Below, piece by piece: positions 7,968 to 16,700 of a stretch of 25,689 nt of DNA. Origin of the DNA: Desulfamplus sp. (GTDB lineage: Bacteria > Desulfobacterota > Desulfobacteria > Desulfobacterales > Desulfobacteraceae). A program made the translations under genes and the position numbers. Below the pieces are notes generated by a model. It was not told the DNA's origin and made no database searches. It worked only from the letters and a program-made list of their open reading frames with translations. How positions within the stretch are numbered: the first letter of the stretch is position 1; each line of letters opens with the position of its first letter. The stretch is taken from NCBI GenBank assembly GCA_015233755.1, contig JADFXA010000004.1:1-25689 (forward strand), given 5' to 3'.

Positions 7968-9437
7968 CTATTGCCCCTTGTCATATACAATATTACTATG
8001 CCCCCTTATCATGTTATCATCGCTTATAATTGATATAGTCATATTACGCTTACACTCAATATCTACTATCTCCTTACGTTTTTTGTTGAGAAGATAATCT
8101 GCAACTTCTTTGGGTAGCGTTGCTATTACAGATTTTATATCACCTCTTATTGTATTTAGGTTGAGTTGACGCATAAATGCAAGTGCAAGATTTTCTATAG
8201 ATGGAACCATACCGCGTCCTTGACAATGTGCGCATGTTGTGAAATTGCCGAAAGTTATAGCGGGTCTAAGTCTTTGACGAGACATCTCCAAAAGACCAAA
8301 TTTTGATATTATCCCAACTTTTGCCTTAGCTTTATCTGATTTCATAAATTTTTTAAGAGTCTTCATAACCTCAGCCTTATGTCGAGCCTCTTTCATATCA
8401 ATAAAATCAATAACTATAAGACCTCCCATATCTCTAAGCCTCAATTGCCTTGCAATCTCTTCAGCAGCTTCAAGGTTAGTATGAAATGCTGTCTGCTCAA
8501 TATTTCTTTTACCAGTAGACTTTCCTGAATTTACATCAATTGCAACTAAAGCTTCAGTTTGATCAATTACAATCTCACCTCCTGACTTTAATACGACATG
8601 AGTTTCGAAAATAGATGCAATCTGATCTTCAATCCTATATTTTGAAAATATAGGTATTTCGCCTTTGAGGAACTTAACAATACTTTGCTGTTTAGGATCA
8701 ATAATCTTTATGAAATCTCTTACCTCTTTGAAAACCTCTTCATCATCTATGATAATTTCTGAAACATCTGATGTGAAATAATCTCTTATAGTTCTGACAG
8801 CAAGATTTTGTTCTTTGTATAGAAGTGCTGGTGTTGGACTTTCTATGCTCTTTTCGTTGATGTTTTTCCAAACCCGCATAAGGTATTTGAGATCATTGCT
8901 TAACATTGTTTTAGTGGCATCTTTACCAGCAGTTCTGACAATAAATCCAAATCCTTCTGGTAATTTCATTGCATCAACAAGAGATTTTAACCTTTTTCGT
9001 TCATCTTCGCAGGTTATCTGTCTTGATACACCTTTAGTTGATGTTCCTGGCATTAAAACTGATAATCTACCTGGAAGAGATATGAAAGTTGTGAGCATTG
9101 CACCCTTGTGCATTATTGGGTCTTTTATAACTTGAACAAGGAGCTCCTGTCCTTTTTGAACAATTTGAGATAAATTTCTGTTCCCAGAGTCGCTATCCAT
9201 AAAATAGTCGCTGTGTATCTCCTGCTGCTGCAAAAAGCCTTGTCTTTCAGCACCGTATTCAACAAATACAGCTTGAAGACTTGGCTCTACCCTTGTAATA
9301 AACCCTTTGTAGATATTGCCTTGTGTTATCTCTCTTGCTTCCGTATCAAGGTGAAGCTCTTCTAATTTGTTATCTTTTATTGTAACTATCCTACACTCAC
9401 CAGAATCAAGTGCATTAATTAATATCTTTCTTGTCAT
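7968..9437 (-). CDS. rng: Ribonuclease G/E family endoribonuclease
   Basis: Single-strand-specific endoribonuclease acting in rRNA maturation and mRNA decay. At 489 residues it has the catalytic half only and lacks the long degradosome scaffold of E. coli RNase E, so it is closest in architecture to RNase G. An S1 domain starts near GNIYKGFITRVEPSLQAVFV (about 41-60). Catalytic metal-binding aspartates are D301 (AIDVNSGK) and D344 (VIDFIDM), aligning with D303 and D346 of RNase E. The zinc-link cysteines are C402 and C405 in CAHCQGRG. The ATG at 9435-9437 is immediately preceded by an in-frame TGA, so no longer start is possible; the nearest strong ribosome site (AAAGGAGG) is an unusually distant 15 bases upstream. 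Confidence 0.93.
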   Translation of the reverse strand: MTRKILINALDSGECRIVTIKDNKLEELHLDTEAREITQGNIYKGFITRVEPSLQAVFVEYGAERQGFLQQQEIHSDYFMDSDSGNRNLSQIVQKGQELLVQVIKDPIMHKGAMLTTFISLPGRLSVLMPGTSTKGVSRQITCEDERKRLKSLVDAMKLPEGFGFIVRTAGKDATKTMLSNDLKYLMRVWKNINEKSIESPTPALLYKEQNLAVRTIRDYFTSDVSEIIIDDEEVFKEVRDFIKIIDPKQQSIVKFLKGEIPIFSKYRIEDQIASIFETHVVLKSGGEIVIDQTEALVAIDVNSGKSTGKRNIEQTAFHTNLEAAEEIARQLRLRDMGGLIVIDFIDMKEARHKAEVMKTLKKFMKSDKAKAKVGIISKFGLLEMSRQRLRPAITFGNFTTCAHCQGRGMVPSIENLALAFMRQLNLNTIRGDIKSVIATLPKEVADYLLNKKRKEIVDIECKRNMTISIISDDNMIRGHSNIVYDKGQ

Positions 9438-9460
9438 TCAATGTCTGTGCATCCTCCTTT
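9438..9460 (-). promoter_or_regulatory. rng leader with abutting four-codon mini-ORF
   Basis: Reading on the minus strand, AAAGGAGG (9453-9460) is followed directly by ATG CAC AGA CAT TGA (9452 down to 9438) and then the rng ATG with no gap. The mini-ORF would encode MHRH and end exactly at the rng start, which could allow reinitiation. Against this, zero spacing between the Shine-Dalgarno and the first ATG is poor for initiation. It may simply be a long-spaced ribosome site for rng. Confidence 0.3.
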
Positions 9461-9551
9461 TTTATTATATTTTCAGAGTATTAGCTTTAATTTTAATTAA
9501 TATCTCATAAGATTGACATATTATATCACCTTATCAAATTTTTAAATTATG

Positions 9552-9580
9552 ATTAGGCTGATTGATTCTTATTTTGTCAG
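9552..9580 (-). promoter_or_regulatory. Possible rng promoter
   Basis: On the minus strand CTGACA (9575-9580) is followed after 17 bases by CCTAAT (9552-9557). The -35 matches five of six consensus positions and the -10 four. It lies in the divergent rng/leuS spacer and overlaps the -35 of a plus-strand candidate. Confidence 0.35.
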
Positions 9581-9603
9581 ACTTGCTATTTATAGGATAT
9601 TAT
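9574..9603 (+). promoter_or_regulatory. Possible leuS promoter
   Basis: TTGTCA (9574-9579), an 18-base spacer and TATTAT (9598-9603), each five of six to consensus, point towards leuS about 145 bases downstream. A second perfect TATAAT at 9694-9699 without a convincing -35 lies inside the second copy of a 14-bp direct repeat (9664-9677 and 9688-9701). The rest of the 310-bp spacer shows no gene. Confidence 0.4.
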
Positions 9604-9747
9604 GGCATTTATCTTTTCTTTAAAATTTCTATTATTATCTCTATTAATTTAGAAAATACATGATTAACCTATGATTTCAAGTAATTTTTAACCTATAATT
9701 TTAATTTAAAATATCTCAATATATGTTTTGCGGAGGCGTGTATATTT

Positions 9748-12414
9748 ATGATGGATGACCGTTATAATCCTGAAAAAGTGGAGTCCAGATGGCAGGAATA
9801 CTGGGAGAAAAATCACATTTTTCGTGCATCTGAAGATGATTCAAAAAAGAAATATTACCTGCTGGAGATGTTTCCATACCCTTCCGGCAAAATCCACATG
9901 GGGCATGTGAGAAACTACACTATTGGTGATGTAGTAGCAAGATATAAAAGAATGAATGGATACAATGTTCTTCACCCAATGGGTTGGGACGCATTTGGTA
10001 TGCCTGCTGAAAATGCAGCAATTGACAATAAAACACACCCCGCAACCTGGACATATCAAAATATCAGCACCATGAAAAGCCAGCTGAAAAGAATGGGTTT
10101 TTCTTATGATTGGGAGAGAGAAGTTGCAACTTGTAAGCCAGATTATTACAGATGGGAACAGTGGCTTTTTATAAAGATGCTTGAAAAAGATATGGTTTAT
10201 AGAAAAGAGTCCTATGTAAATTGGTGTGAACATTGCCAAACAGTTCTTGCAAATGAACAAGTAGAGGATGATTCTTGCTGGCGTTGTGGTGAAATGGTTC
10301 AGCAAAAGAAACTTTTTCAATGGTTTTTTAGAATTACTGACTATGCTGAAGATTTACTTATATATTGCGACAAACTTCCAGGGTGGCCAGAAAAAGTTAC
10401 TTTGATGCAAAAAAACTGGATAGGCAAAAGCACAGGTTCAGAGATTTCATTTAAGATTGAAACCAAGTCTTCTAAAGAAGAATATATAAAAGTCTTTACC
10501 ACAAGACCAGATACTTTATTTGGTGCCACTTTCATGTGTCTTGCTCCTGAACACCCTTTAGTGGAATCTCTATCAAAAGGAACTGAACAAGAAAGTGCTG
10601 TTGCTGCATTTGTTGATAAAATTTCAAAGCAGGAGAGATCATCATCTTCAATTGAAAAATATGAAAAAGAGGGTGTGTTTGTTGGTGCATGGTGCATAAA
10701 CCCAGCAAATGGCAGACGTATGCCGATTTATACTGCAAACTTTGCATTGATGGAGTATGGAACTGGAGCTGTAATGTCAGTTCCTGCACATGATCAACGA
10801 GATTTTGATTTTGCTAAAAAATATAATCTTGATATTGTTGTTGTTATCCAACCCAAAGATAGAGAAACTCTTGATCCTGAGACAATGACGGCTGCTTGTC
10901 CTGATTCGGGCGTGCTTGTCAACTCTGACAAATACAGCGGTATGGATAATTTTGAGGCAATGGATAAAATAACAAGCTGGCTTGAAAAAGAAGGGCTTGG
11001 AAAAAAGACAATAAGTTTTAGACTCAGAGATTGGGGTATCTCGCGTCAGCGCTACTGGGGAACACCTATTCCTGTGATTCACTGTGAAAGCTGTGGAGTT
11101 GTTCCTGTTTCAGAATCAGACCTTCCAATAACTCTGCCAGAAGATGCACACCTTCTGGACAATGGTGGTTCTCCTCTTCCAACTCTTGATTTTTTCAAAA
11201 AAACAGTATGTCCAAAGTGTGGGAGAACCGATGCAAAACGTGATACTGACACTATGGACACATTTGTTGAATCTTCTTGGTATTTTGTAAGATATTGCAG
11301 CCCTCACTTTTCAACTGCCATGTTTGATAAAGATGCTGTTAAATATTGGATGCCTGTAGATCAATACATTGGTGGTGTTGAACATGCAATTTTGCATCTG
11401 CTCTATTCAAGATATTTTATGAGAGTTTTAAACACTTTAGGGTTAATTGACTTTAAAGAGCCTTTTACAAACCTTCTAACTCAAGGAATGGTTTTAAAAG
11501 AGACCTTAAAATGTCCTGAACATGGCTATCTTTTTCCTGAAGAGGCTAAAATTTCTGATGGTAAAGCAAGTTGCACAAAGTGCGGCAAAGATGTTGAGAT
11601 TGGCAGAGTTATTAAGATGTCAAAATCAAAGAAAAATGTCATTGACCCAAATGATCTGCTAAATAAATATGGTGCTGATATAACAAGACTTTTTTGTCTT
11701 TTTGCATCTCCTCCTGAAAAAGGTTTAGAGTGGAACGATGATGGAGTTGAAGGTTGTTATAGATTTATCAATAGAGTGTGGCGGCTTGCTGCAACTTGCA
11801 TTGAAATGACAAAAAATTCTATTGAGGCTATCAACGTTGATAAAAATGTTGATAGTAATCGTAAAACATTTTTACCTTATAGTGGTCCTTTGTCAGGGCT
11901 TTTGGACAGTGATGCAAAAAAACTATATGCAAAAGCTCATCAGACAATAAAAAAAGTTACAGACGACATTGAGGGAAGTTTTCATTTTAATACAGCTATA
12001 AGTGCTGTGATGGAGCTTGTAAATGCAATGTATAGCATTGAGTTAAATGCAAACTCTTCTGATGAGATTAAATCTGTAGCCCTATTTTGCATTGAACATA
12101 TTATTTTGCTTCTCTCCCCAATTGTCCCACACTTTGCAGAAGAGGTTTGGGAACTTATGGGTAATAAATCTGGAAGTATTACGAAACAGAGCTGGTCATC
12201 TTACCGAGAAGATGCTTTAGTAACTGACGAGCTTTTAGTTGTGGTTCAGATTAATGGCAAACTTAGATCAAAATTCTCAATTGATGCAAATAGCAATGAT
12301 GAGGTTATTAAATCAATGGCACTCGCTGACGAGATAATCCAAAAACATATAGAGGGTAAAGAGATTAAAAAGGTGATAGTTGTAAAAAAGAAATTGGTTA
12401 ATATTGTTGTGTGA
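9748..12414 (+). CDS. leuS: Leucyl-tRNA synthetase
   Basis: Charges tRNA-Leu with leucine, with post-transfer editing of mischarged tRNA. The 888-residue protein has the class I HIGH motif as HMGH at 50-53 (FPYPSGKIHMGHVRNYTIGD) and KMSKS at 623-627. The CP1 editing domain shows FTTRPDTLFGATFM. Cysteine clusters CEHC...CWRC, CESC...CPKC and, just before KMSKS, CPEH...CTKC look like zinc-binding knuckles; the last lies in the leucine-specific insertion. The C-terminal anticodon-binding and tail domains are intact (HFAEEVWELMG, VVVQINGKLRSK). ATG at 9748 has GGAGG 11 bases upstream; the next codon is also ATG. Its TGA overlaps the lptE start. Confidence 0.98.
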   Translation: MMDDRYNPEKVESRWQEYWEKNHIFRASEDDSKKKYYLLEMFPYPSGKIHMGHVRNYTIGDVVARYKRMNGYNVLHPMGWDAFGMPAENAAIDNKTHPATWTYQNISTMKSQLKRMGFSYDWEREVATCKPDYYRWEQWLFIKMLEKDMVYRKESYVNWCEHCQTVLANEQVEDDSCWRCGEMVQQKKLFQWFFRITDYAEDLLIYCDKLPGWPEKVTLMQKNWIGKSTGSEISFKIETKSSKEEYIKVFTTRPDTLFGATFMCLAPEHPLVESLSKGTEQESAVAAFVDKISKQERSSSSIEKYEKEGVFVGAWCINPANGRRMPIYTANFALMEYGTGAVMSVPAHDQRDFDFAKKYNLDIVVVIQPKDRETLDPETMTAACPDSGVLVNSDKYSGMDNFEAMDKITSWLEKEGLGKKTISFRLRDWGISRQRYWGTPIPVIHCESCGVVPVSESDLPITLPEDAHLLDNGGSPLPTLDFFKKTVCPKCGRTDAKRDTDTMDTFVESSWYFVRYCSPHFSTAMFDKDAVKYWMPVDQYIGGVEHAILHLLYSRYFMRVLNTLGLIDFKEPFTNLLTQGMVLKETLKCPEHGYLFPEEAKISDGKASCTKCGKDVEIGRVIKMSKSKKNVIDPNDLLNKYGADITRLFCLFASPPEKGLEWNDDGVEGCYRFINRVWRLAATCIEMTKNSIEAINVDKNVDSNRKTFLPYSGPLSGLLDSDAKKLYAKAHQTIKKVTDDIEGSFHFNTAISAVMELVNAMYSIELNANSSDEIKSVALFCIEHIILLLSPIVPHFAEEVWELMGNKSGSITKQSWSSYREDALVTDELLVVVQINGKLRSKFSIDANSNDEVIKSMALADEIIQKHIEGKEIKKVIVVKKKLVNIVV

Positions 12415-12953
12415 AAAAGATGAGAATTAATAACGCCTTAATATCAACAACTTTATTAATATTATCAGCTATTAACCTTATTATGGTTAATTCTTGTGGA
12501 TACACTTTACAAGGAAGAGCCAAATTGCCTTCTAATATAAAAAGCGTCTCTGTTTCAATTTTTAAGAATAACAGCTCAATTGTTAGTGCAGAAATGATCT
12601 TTACAAATGCTTTGATTAAAGAGCTTATGAGAAGCAGCAATGTAAAAGTAATAACAGACAATAAGATGGCTGACGCGGTTATTTACGGCACAATTACATC
12701 TATATCATTTGATGCTTTAGCCAGAACATCAGACGATGTAGTTTATAAGAGAGGCATTAATGCTATGCTTAATATTGAGATGAAAAGCCGAACAGGTGAT
12801 ATTATATTTTCTGTAAATAAATTCACAGAGAGCCAATCTTATGATGTTACACATCATAATTCTATAGATGAGACAGTTATAAAATCAACTCTTGAGAGAG
12901 TTGCATATCGTCTTGCAAGAAGAGTTGTAAGTCAGATGATTGACAATTTCTGA
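12411..12953 (+). CDS. lptE: LPS-assembly lipoprotein LptE-like
   Basis: Outer-membrane lipoprotein that plugs the LptD beta-barrel and is needed for lipopolysaccharide export. The 180-residue product has a lipoprotein signal with box VNSC (C29) followed by GYTLQGR, the typical GY(x)LxG start of mature LptE, then the conserved SVSIFKN segment and long helical C-terminus. The family diverges strongly in sequence, so the call rests on size, the motif and its place after leuS, as in E. coli. Start: GTG at 12411 gives a GTGA overlap with the leuS stop; ATG at 12420 is the alternative. Neither has a good Shine-Dalgarno, which fits translational coupling. holA, which follows lptE in E. coli, is not present here. 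Confidence 0.85.
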   Translation: MKKMRINNALISTTLLILSAINLIMVNSCGYTLQGRAKLPSNIKSVSVSIFKNNSSIVSAEMIFTNALIKELMRSSNVKVITDNKMADAVIYGTITSISFDALARTSDDVVYKRGINAMLNIEMKSRTGDIIFSVNKFTESQSYDVTHHNSIDETVIKSTLERVAYRLARRVVSQMIDNF

Positions 12954-12976
12954 TAAATAGATTTTTATCTTGGATA

Positions 12977-13028
12977 ACAAAAATAATAGGGTTTCAAACA
13001 ATGGTGTTTGAAACCCTATTATTTTTGT
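12977..13028. terminator. Bidirectional terminator, perfect 24-bp inverted repeat
   Basis: The arms 12977-13000 and 13005-13028 are exact reverse complements over 24 bp around the loop ATGG. The GC-bearing core is GGGTTTCAAACA and its complement; the outer halves are A-rich then T-rich, so each strand reads stem followed by U-rich RNA. It sits between convergent lptE and rpsT, 23 bases after lptE and 29 before the rpsT stop, and should end both transcripts. Confidence 0.9.
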
Positions 13029-13057
13029 ATATTTAAACTATTTAGTTTCTATAGTAC

Positions 13058-13321
13058 TTAAGCCTCTTGTTTACTTAAATATTTTGCAAGTCTTGAAGTT
13101 TTACGTGCAGCAGTATTTTTATGTAAAATTCCCTTTTTAGCTGCCTTTGCAATAACAGACTGTGCTGTTCTGAATACTTCAACAGTGTTTTCAGCAGCTT
13201 CATCTTTTGCAACATAAACCTTTTTTATTGCTGTTCTCATAGCTGATCTTGTTGATCTATTTCTTAATCTTCTAACTTCATTTTGTTTTGCACGTTTAAT
13301 AGCAGATTTATGATTAGCCAA
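13058..13321 (-). CDS. rpsT: 30S ribosomal protein S20
   Basis: Primary 16S rRNA-binding protein of the small subunit. The 87-residue, strongly basic and helical product begins MANHKSAIKRAKQNEVRRLRN and ends with HKNTAARKTSRLAKYLSKQ, both characteristic of S20. The start codon is TTG at 13319-13321, ten bases after AAGGAG; no ATG precedes it in a suitable position. E. coli rpsT also starts at UUG, where the weak codon takes part in translational autoregulation by S20; shared regulation here is inference. It is monocistronic, converging on lptE through a strong terminator. Confidence 0.97.
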   Translation of the reverse strand: MANHKSAIKRAKQNEVRRLRNRSTRSAMRTAIKKVYVAKDEAAENTVEVFRTAQSVIAKAAKKGILHKNTAARKTSRLAKYLSKQEA

Positions 13322-13423
13322 TGTTGTTCTACTCCTTAATTTTTATTAATTAGATTTTGTATTTTATTTAAATATTTGTTCTTGTTTTTTTATGTACTTG
13401 AGGCTCTGTATTTAAAGTATAAG

Positions 13424-13453
13424 AATTTACTGCATATTAATCTATTTTGTCAA
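13424..13453 (-). promoter_or_regulatory. Likely rpsT promoter
   Basis: On the minus strand a perfect TTGACA (13448-13453) is followed after 18 bases by TAAATT (13424-13429), four of six to the -10 consensus. Transcription would start about 95 bases before the TTG of rpsT. Confidence 0.45.
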
Positions 13454-13558
13454 GGAAAAACTCGGCAAGCCAATACTGTGAAAATCATAGAGAGTTAGGA
13501 TTGTTAAAAATAATGAATTGATTTGAAAATATTTGACACTTCAGTATATCTTATCTAA

Positions 13559-13587
13559 TTGTAAAATTATTTCTTAATAAATATAAT
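13559..13587 (+). promoter_or_regulatory. Possible promoter for the hybrid kinase
   Basis: TTGTAA (13559-13564), a 17-base spacer and a perfect TATAAT (13582-13587) point towards the kinase. The same stretch holds a second perfect TATAAT (13598-13603, with TTAATA 18 bases before it), perfect TTGACA boxes at 13533 and 13612, and TATAAA at 13704-13709. Which is used cannot be decided by reading. Any start at the first sites leaves a leader of about 180 bases. Confidence 0.35.
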
Positions 13588-13626
13588 TGGTTTCACTTAT
13601 AATAATAGACCTTGACAGTCAATAAC

Positions 13627-13657
13627 AAAACAGTGAAATATACGGATATTCTGTTTT
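13627..13657 (+). other. Bulged hairpin upstream of hybrid kinase
   Basis: AAAACAG (13627-13633) pairs with CTGTTTT (13651-13657), and AATAT (13637-13641) with ATATT (13646-13650) around loop ACGG, leaving a three-base TGA bulge on the left arm: 12 bp of stem. It is followed by ATTAG, so the right arm plus tail is U-rich. It could be an attenuator or an operator 118 bases before the kinase start. Confidence 0.35.
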
Positions 13658-13721
13658 ATTAGAGTCCCTACAAAACTTGAATTAACCCATTGAGCTTATT
13701 GGATATAAAATAGTTTTTTCA

Positions 13722-13729
13722 GGGGGGGG
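13722..13729 (+). repeat. G8 homopolymer upstream of hybrid kinase
   Basis: Eight consecutive G lie 45 bases before the kinase ATG, in an intergenic stretch otherwise made largely of A and T. A TATAAA (13704-13709) lies 12 bases before it, so the tract would sit near the start of a transcript from there. Runs of this kind are prone to slippage in replication. Confidence 0.8.
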
Positions 13730-13774
13730 TAGTTATAAAAATAGAAAAATAATATTATCGGAGAGCTGATAGAT

Positions 13775-16700
13775 ATGAATGAACGCCAAAGAGTATTGCT
13801 CCTAATTGTAATTATGAGTTTTTCATCACTTATGATTGCGGGAACAACTACTTTTATTTTATATAACACATCATTTGAAGCGCAAAAAGCTCGTCTCATA
13901 GTTAGTGTTCAAGCAAGAGCACGTTTAATAGAGGCAACAGCTCGGTTTAACGAGATTCATCATAATAGTTATCCTGGAGAGGCTTTTGCAACCACTATTG
14001 AACAAATTACCGATGCCTATCATCGAATGGAAACTTTTGGGAAAACTGGGGAACTTCTTCTTGTAAAATCAGATGATAACCACATTGTCTTTGTTCTCTC
14101 TCATAGCCATAAAGGGGTTGAAAAACCAAAACCAATACCGTTTGATTCTCCGCTTGTAGAACCAATGAGAAGAGCATTATCAGGTGAGTCTGGTGCAATA
14201 ATAGTAAATGATTATTTAGGTAGATACACTGTTCTTGCGGCTTACGAACCCGTATCTATTTTAAATATGGGGCTTGTTACACAAATCAAACTTGCTGAGA
14301 TACGAGAACCATTTATAAAGGCTGGATTAATTGCGGGATTTTTAACCATTCTTTTTGTTTTGTCTGGTGCTTTCCTATTTGTTAAAATAACTAACCCAAT
14401 AGTAAGAAAGCTTGAAGAGAGAGCTGTTTTGCTTGAAAAACAGGCAATCGAGTTAAAGAGGATAAATGAGGAGCTGAATCAAGAGATAACAGAGCGAGAA
14501 TATGCAGAAAATGCAATGCGTGAAAACGAGGAGCGGTATCGTGAAATCTATAACAAAACCCCTGTAATGCTTCATTCCATAGACAAAGCTGGAACCTTGG
14601 TAAGTGTAAGCGACTACTGGCTCCAAGTTTTAGGATATGAACGCCACGAAGTTATAGGAAGATCTCTTACAGATTTTTTTACACCAGAATCGCGTTCCTA
14701 TGCAGAGCTAATAGTTTTTCCTCAATTCTTCAGAGATGGTTCAATAGATGAAGTATCCTATAGTTTTGTAAAAAAAAATGGAGAGATAATGGACACTATT
14801 CTCTCTGCTATTTCGGAAACAGATTCTGATGGAAATTTTATTCGTTCTCTTGCTGTTGTGAGAGATATAACAGAGTTTAAAGCAATGTCAGATGCTCTTA
14901 TGGAGAGTCAAAGACACCTTGCAAAAGTGCTTGAAATATTGCCTATTGGTGTCTGGATTATAGATAAACAAGGCAATATCAACTATGTAAATGAAGCTGG
15001 AAAGAAGATATGGGCGGGCGTTCGTTATGTTCCTCGTGAACATTATGACGAATATAAAGCGTGGTGGCTTTCAACAGGAGAACCAATTAAATCTGAAGAT
15101 TGGTCTGCTGCAAGAGCTATATCAAAAGGCCAAAGTTCAAGTGAAGAGGAGATTGAAATTGAGTGCTTTGATGGCACAAGAAAAATTGTTCTTAATTGGG
15201 CGGTTCCTATTATAGGAGCTAACCAGCAAATAGAGGGTGCGGTTGCTATGAATCAAGATATAACTGACCGCAAACTTATGGAAAAAGAGCTTAAAACAGC
15301 TAAAGAAGATGCAGAGGCAGCAAATAAAACTAAAAGTCAGTTTCTTGCAGTTATGAGCCACGAAATAAGAACTCCAATGAATGGCGTTATAGGCTTAACA
15401 GACCTTCTTTTAACAACTGATATGACTCAAGTTCAAAAAGGATATCTTGAAAATCTAAGATACTCTGCATATTCTCTGCTTGATATTATCAATGATATTC
15501 TCGACATATCCAAAATTGAGGCTGATAAAATTGAACTTGAGAATATTGAGTTCAACCTTGTCGATGTTGTGCAAAAATGCGTGTTTATGATGAGCCATAG
15601 AGCAAGTCAAAAAGGTCTTTCGCTTTTTACAGATATTGAACCTAACCTTCCTGAATATTTTCTTGGCGACCCTGTAAGAGTTCGCCAAATATTATTGAAT
15701 CTAATAAGTAATGCTGTAAAATTTACAGAAACTGGTGAAATAAAAGTATCTGTAAAAAAATCAGAAAATGAATCCTTGAATGGTAAACAAAAAAATGAAA
15801 TAGAAATTTTGCCATTAACAATTGCTGTTAAAGATACAGGCATTGGTATTCCTCAAAACAAGCTCAATACAATTTTTGAAAGTTTTACCCAAGCAGATGA
15901 ATTTACAACCAGAAAATATGGTGGAACAGGTCTTGGGCTTACTATATCAAAACGTTTAGCAGAGATGATGGGCGGCACTATTACTGTTGAAAGTACACAT
16001 AAGGTAGGAACTACATTTTTTATCAATATAGCTTTGCGGGTTTTAAAAAAAATTCAAGATAATTGTGCAAATGGCAAAACATATACTTCAGCTTCTAATA
16101 CTTACCATATTAACGACCAATCTGATAAAATTTATCAACTTTCTGATCAAGTTGTTAGCAACTCCTTAAAAGATGTGGAGTGTTACTATTCAGGTAAAGT
16201 TCTTGTTGCTGAAGATAACCCCATAAACATGCTGATTATCAAGGCTAATCTGATTAAAATGGGCTTTGAAGTTATTGAAGCTCATAACGGAAAAGATGCT
16301 TTGAAAAAATTTGTTTTAAATGAGGTTGATCTTATTTTCATGGATATTCACATGCCAGAGATGAATGGATTTGAGGCAACTCGTAAGATTAGAGAGTGTG
16401 AGAATATAAGAGAAGATGGAAACGTTCAATCGCGCGAAGGATTTGAAGCGTCTAACAAAGAAGAAAAAAATCTTGAAAAGTTTAGCAAAGAATATTTTGA
16501 AGAATCTGAAAAAGTTCGTTGTGCCCAAAAGGTGAAATCACGTACACCAATTATCGCACTAACAGCAGATGCCTTTAAAGATGATAGAGATAAATGTATT
16601 TCTGAAGGTATGGATTTTTATTTGTCAAAACCATTTAAACCAGAAGAGCTTGTTAATGTTATTAAACGTTTTTTACCACAATCAAACACCTTAGAACAAA

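Noticed and set aside
9841..10320. 159-codon minus-strand open frame inside leuS
   Set aside because: Entirely antisense to conserved synthetase motifs, with Cys/His/Phe-rich shadow composition.
13533..13559. Perfect TTGACA at 13533 as the main kinase promoter
   Set aside because: No acceptable -10 lies 16-18 bases downstream; the nearest TCTAAT is only 15 bases away. TTGTAA-N17-TATAAT next to it fits better.
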